Source: Vibrio penaeicida
Lineage (GTDB): Bacteria > Pseudomonadota > Gammaproteobacteria > Enterobacterales > Vibrionaceae
Length of the DNA: 64,000 bases
Reading direction: 5' to 3'
NCBI RefSeq assembly: GCF_030689305.1
Contig: NZ_JAUYVM010000018.1
Span: 1-64,000 of the forward strand
Each line of letters starts with the position of its first letter. Within the stretch, counting starts at the first letter, position 1. Below are positions 54,250 to 62,230 of this stretch, in pieces. The notes beneath the pieces are model-generated. The model did no database searches, was not told the DNA's origin, and was given only the letters and a program-made list of their open reading frames with translations. Both the position numbers and the translations under genes were made by a program.

Positions 54250-55617
54250 TTAATTGCTAGTGAAAGTATATTTAGCGTCAAAGTGATAGGCATTGTGGTA
54301 GTCCGTAGCGCGCCCCATTATCCAGTTAAAGCTGAATATGGGCTGGCTTGTTTTTCCGCCAGTGGCAGGGGCGACCAAATTAAAAGATATGCTCTCACCT
54401 TTTTTTAAAGTGAATAATTGAGTTTGCTCTAATCCATCAAAATAAGGGGTGATAATATTGGCTCTGTCACTGGCAACCACGTCTCTTATGTATACATCGG
54501 CCTCTACGGCTTCAATACGGTAGCGATCAAGAACATAACTGGTCTGGCTATTCTGTGTTTCGCCTATGATTTGATCTGGGCTATGCGGCATATCTACCGG
54601 AGAAGAGCTGTTGCTGTGGTAGATTCGCAAGCCTGGTGAACTTGGTGCGAGAAACTCCAGCGCTTGCTCATTAGGAACGCTAAACAATTCACCATCGTCA
54701 ACTACCAATTCGTAGAAGTAAATGCCCGGTACGTCACCAGTTACAGTTGGCGTGGCTGAACTAGGGTCGTCCAAGGTCGCGTTTGATCCATTTGGTGGGG
54801 TCATTGTCCAGTGGTAGTTTAATGGGTCTCCATCTGCGTCTGAGCTTGTTGTTCCATCAAGGGTGACTGAGTTACCTACAAAACTTATCCAGACGTCAGG
54901 ATCTAGGTTGGCATAGGGTCTTGCGTTTGTATCTACATAGCGTATTTGAACTGTAGTCGTAACGGATGAATAGTGTGTCCCGTCGAATACGGTAAGTTTG
55001 ACCAAATAATCCCCTTCTACATCTGTTTTGAAACTACCCCAACCGTACGTGGAATTAGTATTTTCAATGGTTGGGGAGCTATTTAGGGGTTTTTCTAAAA
55101 TTTCCCATGTATAAAACAGCTCATCATTATCGGCGTCTTCATAGTTTGGTCTAATGGAGGCTCCGTGTTGCAAAGAACCTTCAATAGTTTCATTTAATAT
55201 AATAACTGTTGGGCTGTTTTCCCCTTTAGTTGCAGCCGTGAGCTTAATGGTGTTAACCCGACTATTTTCAATGCCATCATTGACCGTCAGGTCTACGTAG
55301 AACTCTCCCGCTTCATGGGCAATGAACGACGGTTTAATTGAGTTTGATTGAAAGAGTTCGGCGTTACGATCCAACTTAGTGTATTGATCAGGTCTCACTT
55401 TCCATTCAAAGGTCAGCGGTTGAAGGTCTTTGTCGAAGCTTTTTTCCCCATTCAGTTGAGCGGGCTCGCCTACATAAACCAATTGATTGGTGCCCGCGAT
55501 GGCAATAGGAGGGGTATTCGACTTGGTCGGTGCCAGATCGAGTGTCAGACTTTCATTACATCCGGCAAGAATGACGACTGTAAAGACTAAGCTCAGGAAT
55601 TGGGTCAGCTTCATCAT
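54250..55617 (-). CDS. Lipoprotein with three Ig/PKD-like repeats (second of pair)
   Basis: A predicted lipoprotein of 455 residues: signal MMKLTQFLSLVFTVVILAGC with lipid-accepting Cys20. Three PKD/Ig-like domains follow (about 35-128, 135-227, 232-325), each with the pattern xFEW or YTW/YHW, a 'G-x-Y/F' strand and a TVxDG-type ending. A distinct C-terminal module (326-455) contains FTLKKGESISFNLVAP. No function is known to me. Asn follows the Cys, so it is not an inner-membrane retention (+2 Asp) type. The start is chosen for the signal peptide; no good ribosome-binding site is seen. Confidence 0.72.
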   Translation of the reverse strand: MMKLTQFLSLVFTVVILAGCNESLTLDLAPTKSNTPPIAIAGTNQLVYVGEPAQLNGEKSFDKDLQPLTFEWKVRPDQYTKLDRNAELFQSNSIKPSFIAHEAGEFYVDLTVNDGIENSRVNTIKLTAATKGENSPTVIILNETIEGSLQHGASIRPNYEDADNDELFYTWEILEKPLNSSPTIENTNSTYGWGSFKTDVEGDYLVKLTVFDGTHYSSVTTTVQIRYVDTNARPYANLDPDVWISFVGNSVTLDGTTSSDADGDPLNYHWTMTPPNGSNATLDDPSSATPTVTGDVPGIYFYELVVDDGELFSVPNEQALEFLAPSSPGLRIYHSNSSSPVDMPHSPDQIIGETQNSQTSYVLDRYRIEAVEADVYIRDVVASDRANIITPYFDGLEQTQLFTLKKGESISFNLVAPATGGKTSQPIFSFNWIMGRATDYHNAYHFDAKYTFTSN

Positions 55618-55651
55618 AGAATGAGTAATGTCATTATTAGTTAACAGAAAG

Positions 55652-55672
55652 AGGTGCACAAAATGTGCACCT
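55652..55672. other. Hairpin between the two lipoprotein genes
   Basis: Perfect 9-bp arms AGGTGCACA / TGTGCACCT around AAA. There is no T-tract on the minus strand, so it may stabilise the upstream message or weaken expression of the second lipoprotein instead of ending transcription. Confidence 0.55.
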
Positions 55673-55680
55673 AATTTAAT

Positions 55681-57171
55681 TTATTCCGTGAAGGCATAAT
55701 AAACGGAGAAGAGACTGGTTGAATTTCCAGAAAAATCGATAGCTATTTCTTTGATATCATTTAACGGAGTAGAAATATCCATATAAATATCAAGTTCTAT
55801 TGATTCACCCATAGAAATTAATTGATTTTTATTTACCCCTTCAATTTTTATACCTGTGATTGGTGGCGGGAAAAACAGAGATGTGAAATCGTAAACGAAA
55901 ATATCTGTCGCTGAAGGGGTAATGGTGATAGTGTCAACTTTTATATAACCTGTAGATTCACCATTTTTAGAAACTGCGATAGTCGGAACACCATTAATGG
56001 TTTGAATTCTCTCATCACTCATTGGCAAGTAGAAAGAATTCTCGTAGTTGTAATTGGTTCCCGTAGAATTTACAGCCTTGATGGGACCCGTTATTGATAA
56101 ATCCGCTTCTACCGCAGTAATACCTACATATTCAATGGCACGTTGCTTATTGCCTTCGCTTACCGTGACAGAAAAGACATAATCACCAGTTACATCTGGA
56201 GTAAATTCAGCAATTTGCGCCGAATCTAGTGTGATTGTGCCTGAGCTTGCAATAGGTTTAGAAACAACCGCCCATTGGTATTGGAAATTTGTGCCATCTC
56301 TATCTGTGTTTGAGCTGGCATCCAGTTTTACCTTCTTATTTAACTCAAGCGTCGCAAAGTTCAGGTTATTGATTGGTTTTACGTTTTCTTGGGTAAAGGC
56401 GTTGGTTCTTTCTAAATAAATAGACGTCTCAGGCGTGTAAGGCACTACACTTTCATCAATCTTCACAGTAACTACACGCTTTACTGTCTCTTTTGAATCT
56501 GAAACCGCAATGCTTAACTCATACTCACCCGCAGCGTTGGCAGAGAATGAAGCATTTTCTGTCGTTTCATCGGTTAGCGTTACCGTTGCATTACTAGGCT
56601 TGTTTGCCACAGTCCACTGGTAAGTCAAATCGTTATTGTCTGGATCCACAGCGTTTGCAGACAGAGTAATGTTCGTATCGATTCCCGTCATTACTGACTC
56701 GGTTGGGAAGACATTTGGTGCTGCGTTCTCAGCGGCATCTGTCACTTGATAGTGTTTTTCTATCGTCGCTGCAGGATTCGTTGCGGTAAGCTGAATGGTG
56801 TAATCACCCGCTAGGTCTGGTTGGAACGACGTCACTAATGCATTGGCGTTTTTAATTGCACTGTTGCTACCTGCGGGCTTTTTGCTAATGACCCAAGTGA
56901 ATGGTTGTGTGTTCGCAGTGTCAGCTAGTGTGGAGTTCAGTGCATTTTTCTGAGCTGTTTGAGCCGTACTTTTGGCGAAGATATCCAAACCATTTAAACG
57001 AACTGTGTCGTTCATCTTGGCGTTGATCTGTGGTTTTTTAGCTGGTGCAGGCGTAACGACAGGTGGTTTTACTGTGTTGTCGTTAGAGCTGTTTGAGCTA
57101 GAGCCACCACCGCACGCGACCAGTGCTGGTAGGCTTAAAGCCAGAAGCGTCCATGTATATTTGTTGTTCAT
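55681..57171 (-). CDS. Lipoprotein with three Ig/PKD-like repeats (first of pair)
   Basis: A 496-residue predicted lipoprotein: signal MNNKYTWTLLALSLPALVAC, Cys20 followed by GGGSSSNSS, a flexible outer-membrane-type linker. Three Ig/PKD/cadherin-like units (about 50-145, 152-237, 265-352) share a core 'W-x-V-x-x-K-P' and 'AGDY/AGEY/TGDY' pattern; the C-terminal module (355-496) ends with KNQLISMGESIELDIYMD, similar in layout to its downstream paralogue. Function unrecognised; such domains often bind proteins or glycans. Preceded by predicted promoter P2 and AGGA before the ATG. Confidence 0.75.
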   Translation of the reverse strand: MNNKYTWTLLALSLPALVACGGGSSSNSSNDNTVKPPVVTPAPAKKPQINAKMNDTVRLNGLDIFAKSTAQTAQKNALNSTLADTANTQPFTWVISKKPAGSNSAIKNANALVTSFQPDLAGDYTIQLTATNPAATIEKHYQVTDAAENAAPNVFPTESVMTGIDTNITLSANAVDPDNNDLTYQWTVANKPSNATVTLTDETTENASFSANAAGEYELSIAVSDSKETVKRVVTVKIDESVVPYTPETSIYLERTNAFTQENVKPINNLNFATLELNKKVKLDASSNTDRDGTNFQYQWAVVSKPIASSGTITLDSAQIAEFTPDVTGDYVFSVTVSEGNKQRAIEYVGITAVEADLSITGPIKAVNSTGTNYNYENSFYLPMSDERIQTINGVPTIAVSKNGESTGYIKVDTITITPSATDIFVYDFTSLFFPPPITGIKIEGVNKNQLISMGESIELDIYMDISTPLNDIKEIAIDFSGNSTSLFSVYYAFTE

Positions 57172-57234
57172 GATTCGTCCTAAATGGTGCTGTCAGCCAA
57201 TATGAAGCTGAAGAAATCTAAAAGGTCATCCTCT

Positions 57235-57262
57235 ACACCGAGTAAAGAGTGAAAATCCGTAA
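57235..57262 (-). promoter_or_regulatory. Predicted ECF promoter P2 (lipoprotein pair)
   Basis: Minus strand TTACGGAT (57255-57262), 14-base spacer, CGGTGTA (57234-57240), 65 bases before the first lipoprotein ATG. Downstream bases GTGTA are shared with P1. Confidence 0.7.
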
Positions 57263-57288
57263 CGCTCTTGAAAATTTTTTGCGGAAAA

Positions 57289-60200
57289 TTAGAACTTTCC
57301 TTTTAATTTGATGCTGAATGTACGCCCCGGTGCGGGGATGCCCGAAATCGAACCCAATTCCAGATAGTACAAATCCAACAGATTCGTACCGACCAGCTCA
57401 AGATCGACCGATTCATTGATTTGATATTTGGCAAAGGCATCAAAAGTTAATGAGTGAGTACGTTCGATCAAATCCTCGTGATGGCCGCCAGATAAGTAGT
57501 TGCCACGAACTCCCGTTTCTAAGGTCTGATTTAGAAAACGAGAACCGACCAAAAGGTTTGCGGAATACTCTGGGTTGGCGTAGCTGCCAAGGTAACTGAT
57601 GTTAGAAAAGCCTCCACGAGTACAAAGATCGATGATTTCTTTGTTCTCATCTACAATGCCACTAATGAACTTCTGGGATGCAGAGTTATCGTCACACACT
57701 TCGTTGTGATAGTTGTAAGCTGCAGAAAATTCGCCAAAGTAAGTTTCATCGTCATAGGAAGCTTGCAATTCTAGCCCCTTAGTATTTTGAAATTCGAGGT
57801 TACCAAAGGCGCGTGTGCGTATGTCTCTGTCTATGATGTCGGTGATTGTCTGATCGAAATGCACCAGTTTAATATTGGCATTGTCAAAATAGTGAACGTA
57901 ACCTAACTCCCACAATGTGGCGCGTTCAGGTTGCAAAGGTGATGACGTTAAATGACTTGCCGAGAAACCGCTGGTGCTTTCAAATAAACTTGGAAAACGG
58001 AGTGTTTCTGCATAACGAACATAAGCTCGTTTGTTGTCTGAAATAAGCCAAGTCGCGGTGAGTGAAGGCATCCATCCACTGCCGCTATTTGCGTATTTAG
58101 ACTTATAGCGCTGAATGTCTGGCAGCCGTGTGAACTTACAACTGTTCTTAACGTAATTTGTTTGGCTCATGGCAATGACACAAGCGTTTCTTTTCATGCT
58201 TAACTTATTGTTACTGTCATTTCTCCATTCCTGCGTGTGAGTACGCAAGTAGTTTTTCTCATTCTCTACTTTGGCGATAGCCAATTTGATTTTTTGCTTA
58301 AGCAATGAATCGAAATTCGCCAAGCTGGCTTGTGCTGAGGAGAGTCTGGATTGATATTCTGCTATCTGAGAGGGGGCCGTGGCTGTAGCAATCAAACCAG
58401 TCATGGTGGTGATTTCTTTGTCTAGGGCGTCACGTGTAAAGGTAATCCGAATATCGTGCTCGGCGTTTGCGACTCTCTGAGCAATTTCTTCAGGTTCGTA
58501 CACTTCACGAGTTTGGTAACTAAGGAGATAGCCTTCCGTTATGTACTCGCCCAGTTTGCGTTTATCGTTTTTGTTTTCGATGCGGTATTTCAGGTAATGA
58601 TCTTCGGATTCATATTTTCCGTATCTCAGCCCAGCATTAAAAATTAAGCTGTCGCTGGCTCGCCATTCAACCTTGGCTGCGCCGTTAAACTCAGTTCTCT
58701 CCCCAGCTCGAACCGTTGCATTGTACTTATCGACCAGGTATTTCATGCCTTGCTTCGGCTCAACGGTATGGTGTTGGTAATGACCAGATACCGTCATATC
58801 CCAGTTGTCAGATAGCAGCATGGTGTTTTTGAAATTCGCGCCGATACGACGTTCTTTATTGTATGCCGTGGCGGTGTTGAAGATGATCCCGTTCCCTTCC
58901 GGCTCGGTCACCACTGTATTTGGAAATCCTCCGGCGGTATTGGTCACGGTATCTGACAGCGTAGTCCAGAGATCACTACTCAAGTTGAGGAAACGAGACT
59001 TGGGGTTTACCCGGTATTTGACACTGTAAGCTTGAAGTTTGGCGCTGCCCAATGGCCATTGAGCCATGCCATAATTGTTACGGTAGTCTGAGCGACTCGC
59101 CATAATTTCACCGTGCTTGCTTTCGGTGAAGCGGGCATTAAATTGCACTTTTTCAAAATCTGAAAACTTGTAGGTGGTTTTTAGAAGGTAGGAGTGCATT
59201 TCCGAAGAAGTATTAAACACTTCATGACCCGGCAGGTGGTTGAGCGCTGCATGTCTGGGTTGTAAGAACTCAATGCCAAGGGTATCTGGGTTGTAAGGCT
59301 GTTTATAGAAATCGGCTTTTTTAGTACCCGAATAATAATTGCCGCGTTTGCGATAAGCGATGGCACCTAACCACTCGAACTTATCATTAATTCCAGAAGC
59401 CGCAAATCGAAAGGCAACATCTTCTCCGCCAAATGGGTTATCACTTTTGCTGTCTCGGGTTTCAAAACGAAGTTCTGGATCGTTATACCAATCTATCCCA
59501 CCTTGTTCGTTATAGATCGGAACGTCTTGCCAGTGTTTGCCAGTGTGCATTCTTGCTTGGTAAGGTGCGATTGAATTACTGCTCCCTTCTACGACGACTT
59601 CCATGCCAAAGGTTTCACCTTCTGCGATGATGTCCTGAGGCTGAAGTGTGGTGACTTCTACCGCTCCACCTACTGACGTATTTACGTCTGAATTGAGCTG
59701 TGCGCCCTTGTGAACTTGTAAGCCACTGATCAAGTTTGAGTCGATGTAGTTTCGGTTGGAAGCACCACGATATCCATTCCAAATTGTGATGCCTTGCTCT
59801 GTGCCATCAATCACGACGGGGACTCTTCCCTGACCTTGGACGCCTCGGATATTGGCGTCGATGCTGCTGCCACCGTTACGTGCCTCACCACTAAACGTAT
59901 TGGCCATGCCAGTGAACAAGTCGGCACCACTGGCACCTTTGAAGCGCTCTATCTCTTCTTTGCTAATATAGGCGGTGGATGTGTCAGCGTCGTAAACATC
60001 CAATTCTCCAGTTTCATCCCGAGCAATTTCATCATCGAAATGGGTACGAACCTGAATAGCATCCAACGTCATGGCACTGTTGAGTGGCGTAAGAATAAAA
60101 CTGCCATCTTCCTGAGGCTCCGCGACAAGCCCTGTGTTTTCTAACAATAAAGTCAACGCTTGCGCTGGGTCGAAATGACCTTGTATCCCTTGGCTGTATA

Positions 60201-60399
60201 TATCTTCAGAAAGCGACGCATTCAGATAAAATTCGATATCTGCTTCCAAAGCGAATTGATTCAAAACCTGATCCAACCTGCCTGCAGGGATTTGAAAACT
60301 TTGTGCAGACCAAGCTATTGCTGGAACAAGAAGAGCGGTAAGACCCAGTTTGACACGTATTAATACGGCTTGACGTGTAAGCCTTGGCAGGAGCGACAC
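57289..60399 (-). CDS. TonB-dependent receptor with STN signalling domain
   Basis: A 1036-residue outer-membrane receptor, well above the usual 700-850. Signal peptide 1-32; STN (secretin/TonB) signalling domain about 35-105, the part that contacts FecR-type anti-sigma factors; plug about 140-255 (IRGVQGQGRVPVVIDG); barrel to the terminal Phe. An extracellular insertion of about 155 residues (605-770) is largely helical, with KEITTMTGLIATATAPSQIA and a Cys pair (740 and 754). LRFPSLFE (800-807), His816 and SPLQPE resemble the FRAP-His-NPNL region of haem receptors. Starts at GTG with AAGGA upstream. Probably the hemophore/haem receptor of the locus. Confidence 0.88.
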   Translation of the reverse strand: MSLLPRLTRQAVLIRVKLGLTALLVPAIAWSAQSFQIPAGRLDQVLNQFALEADIEFYLNASLSEDIYSQGIQGHFDPAQALTLLLENTGLVAEPQEDGSFILTPLNSAMTLDAIQVRTHFDDEIARDETGELDVYDADTSTAYISKEEIERFKGASGADLFTGMANTFSGEARNGGSSIDANIRGVQGQGRVPVVIDGTEQGITIWNGYRGASNRNYIDSNLISGLQVHKGAQLNSDVNTSVGGAVEVTTLQPQDIIAEGETFGMEVVVEGSSNSIAPYQARMHTGKHWQDVPIYNEQGGIDWYNDPELRFETRDSKSDNPFGGEDVAFRFAASGINDKFEWLGAIAYRKRGNYYSGTKKADFYKQPYNPDTLGIEFLQPRHAALNHLPGHEVFNTSSEMHSYLLKTTYKFSDFEKVQFNARFTESKHGEIMASRSDYRNNYGMAQWPLGSAKLQAYSVKYRVNPKSRFLNLSSDLWTTLSDTVTNTAGGFPNTVVTEPEGNGIIFNTATAYNKERRIGANFKNTMLLSDNWDMTVSGHYQHHTVEPKQGMKYLVDKYNATVRAGERTEFNGAAKVEWRASDSLIFNAGLRYGKYESEDHYLKYRIENKNDKRKLGEYITEGYLLSYQTREVYEPEEIAQRVANAEHDIRITFTRDALDKEITTMTGLIATATAPSQIAEYQSRLSSAQASLANFDSLLKQKIKLAIAKVENEKNYLRTHTQEWRNDSNNKLSMKRNACVIAMSQTNYVKNSCKFTRLPDIQRYKSKYANSGSGWMPSLTATWLISDNKRAYVRYAETLRFPSLFESTSGFSASHLTSSPLQPERATLWELGYVHYFDNANIKLVHFDQTITDIIDRDIRTRAFGNLEFQNTKGLELQASYDDETYFGEFSAAYNYHNEVCDDNSASQKFISGIVDENKEIIDLCTRGGFSNISYLGSYANPEYSANLLVGSRFLNQTLETGVRGNYLSGGHHEDLIERTHSLTFDAFAKYQINESVDLELVGTNLLDLYYLELGSISGIPAPGRTFSIKLKGKF

Positions 60400-60435
60400 C
60401 TTGCTATCCTTTTCGTTGATTTACTCACTGGTAAT

Positions 60436-60465
60436 TACACCGAGTGAGACGTCAAAATCCGTAAA
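60436..60465 (-). promoter_or_regulatory. Predicted ECF promoter P1 (TonB-dependent receptor)
   Basis: Minus strand TTTACGGAT (60457-60465), 14-base spacer, CGGTGTA (60436-60442), about 40 bases before the receptor GTG and just after the fecR-like stop. The site pattern is identical to P2. Confidence 0.7.
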
Positions 60466-60471
60466 CATTCC

Positions 60472-61416
60472 TCAACGGTTTTGTTTGGGGGTGATATTCA
60501 CCCATAGTGGGGTGCGGTAGCGGATCTCTATAGGGAGGACTTGACTGACGTTATACAAGGTTTTATCTGTGTCTTTGGTAGAGAAAACACCAGTAAGTTT
60601 TAGGCGATGAAGGCTAGGGTCGACTTTGATCACTCCACGACGATATCGGGCAAGATCGTTAATGAAATCTGGCAGTGGTGTTGCTTGAGCTAGGATTTTT
60701 TGCTTTAGCCACAATGCGTCAGTCGCTCGATTGGCGTATTTTGTATCGGTGCGATTAGCATTAAATACAATGCTCTCACCAGAAAGAATGTGAGTAGACT
60801 CAAAGCTTTGCTCAGGATAAACCGCCACTTCTCCTTCGTACACACTGACTTGAGTTTGCTCCGCTTGCTGGTGGACAGTATAACGAGTGCCAATTGGAAC
60901 GATTCTCCCTTGACCTGTTATCACTTTAAACGGGGTTAAGTGATGACCGCTGGTGATCATTATTTCCCCTTGAACGAGGTGCAAGATTCTTTCTGATTGA
61001 TTGAAATCGACAAAAACACGAGTGGCGGTATTCATGATTAATTCTGTGCCATCAGAAAGTGATAGCGAGCGCACTTCGCCCGTTGCTGTAGCGTATTCTG
61101 CGCCAGTTGGTTGGGTATCTTGTGTAGACATCATCAGGGCTAACGTACTAACAGAGACACCTCCCCAAAGGAGAACTTGCCTACGAGTGGTTCCACGACG
61201 ATTGCGACCGAGTACCTTTCCACTGAGCTGAGGATTTGGAACAGAGGCAAACTTTTTTTGCAGATTTTCCAATTGCTGCCAAGCAAATTCATTGTCTGGG
61301 TGAGCGGTACGCCAGGTGTTGAATGCTTTTTTATCTTGCTCTGTGACGTCATCTGCCCATAAGCGAGCCATCCATAGAGATGCTTGCTCTATGGATTCTC
61401 GAGAAATTCTATCCAT
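60472..61416 (-). CDS. FecR-family anti-sigma regulator
   Basis: A 314-residue FecR-like protein: cytoplasmic N-terminal DUF4880 region (about 1-50, ASLWMARLWADDVTEQD and NEFAWQQLE), one membrane segment (about 82-100), then the periplasmic FecR domain and C-terminal STN-contacting domain. A twin-arginine-like TTRRQVLLWGG directly precedes the membrane segment; FecR proteins are known to use Tat. ATG 61416 or TTG 61422 may start it; GAGG spacing favours the TTG slightly. It lies 7 bases after the sigma-factor stop, the standard sigma/anti-sigma pair. Confidence 0.9.
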   Translation of the reverse strand: MDRISRESIEQASLWMARLWADDVTEQDKKAFNTWRTAHPDNEFAWQQLENLQKKFASVPNPQLSGKVLGRNRRGTTRRQVLLWGGVSVSTLALMMSTQDTQPTGAEYATATGEVRSLSLSDGTELIMNTATRVFVDFNQSERILHLVQGEIMITSGHHLTPFKVITGQGRIVPIGTRYTVHQQAEQTQVSVYEGEVAVYPEQSFESTHILSGESIVFNANRTDTKYANRATDALWLKQKILAQATPLPDFINDLARYRRGVIKVDPSLHRLKLTGVFSTKDTDKTLYNVSQVLPIEIRYRTPLWVNITPKQNR

Positions 61417-61423
61417 CGACAAA

Positions 61424-61936
61424 TCAGACCTCGAGCATTGCCATCATGCAGCCTTGCAAGGCTTTGGCGACGTACTTTTCAACTGAGGAGACCGATACAT
61501 CCAACTCTTGGGCGATTTGTTTGTAGCTTTTGCCTTCAAGTTGGCGCATCAGCAAGGCTTGTCTCGCTTTGTGTGGAAGTTTATTCAATAGGGTGTCAAT
61601 TTCGACCAGTGCTTCCACCACCAAAGTATGGGATTCGGGTGAGGAGGACACATCAGCCGGCTCACTTTCTAATAGCTCAAGATAAGCGGTTTCAATCCGA
61701 CGTCTTCGATAGAGATCGATAACCAAACCCTTGGCAATGGTTGTCAGATAGCGGCGCGAATCTTTTTGTTCGGGAAGCTTGCCTTTGGTTAACAACCTTA
61801 GGTACGTGTCCTGAACCAAATCAGCAGTAACTTCAGGGCAACCAAGGCGTCGTTGAACGAATACCGAGAGCCAGCTGCGGTGCTCTTGATACATATTATC
61901 AATGCGTTGCATATTAGCTGGGTCAATTGCCACCAT
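61424..61936 (-). CDS. ECF sigma factor (FecI-like)
   Basis: A 170-residue two-domain sigma factor: region 2 (YQEHRSWLSVFVQRRL ... DLVQDTYLRLL, YLTTIAKGLVIDLYRRRR) and region 4 (LPHKARQALLMRQLEGKSYKQIAQELDVSVSSVEKYV). Group is the iron-starvation FecI type, consistent with the adjacent FecR-like gene, the receptor and the Fur-box palindrome 37 bases upstream. AGGAGT lies 9 bases before the ATG. It is the likely reader of the four TTACGGrT-N14-CGGT sites in this locus. Confidence 0.93.
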   Translation of the reverse strand: MVAIDPANMQRIDNMYQEHRSWLSVFVQRRLGCPEVTADLVQDTYLRLLTKGKLPEQKDSRRYLTTIAKGLVIDLYRRRRIETAYLELLESEPADVSSSPESHTLVVEALVEIDTLLNKLPHKARQALLMRQLEGKSYKQIAQELDVSVSSVEKYVAKALQGCMMAMLEV

Positions 61937-61972
61937 CGCTTGTTACTCCTATCGCCTAGATTTGGCTTACTT

Positions 61973-61993
61973 AAATGATAATGGTTATCATTT
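61973..61993. promoter_or_regulatory. Fur box upstream of the ECF sigma gene
   Basis: A perfect palindrome with arms AAATGATAA and TTATCATTT around TGG, matching the Fur 7-1-7/19-bp consensus (GATAATGATAATCATTATC type) closely. Repression by Fe-Fur would restrict the sigma factor to iron starvation. Confidence 0.85.
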
Positions 61994-62230
61994 ATATTAA
62001 TAACAGGCAACGAAATATAGCAGAATTTGGCGGTAGATCTAGATCAATAAATACTGAGAAAAGAAATAAATTGTGTAAATGAGATATGTGGCAATGAAAA
62101 GTCGAATCTTTCTAATTGAAAACGAAAGGCTTCGTAACTTAACAACTTTTCGCACCACTATACGGTATTTTGAAGGGTATTTATCCTCATTTCGTCCAAA
62201 TTAAATGAGGGTGGTTGAATATGGAAAGTA
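61994..62230. other. Intergenic region between ECF gene and mnmE
   Basis: AT-rich, no open frame of note. It holds a hairpin CCTCATTT / AAATGAGG (62185-62210) near the mnmE stop without a T-tract; this may help end mnmE transcription. No repeats matching the mioC-side boundary were seen. Confidence 0.5.

Noticed and set aside
49183..62230. Direct repeats or integrase gene marking the accessory block as an integrative element
   Set aside because: No integrase, transposase or matching end repeats were seen at the two junctions; transfer, if it happened, was probably by homologous recombination.
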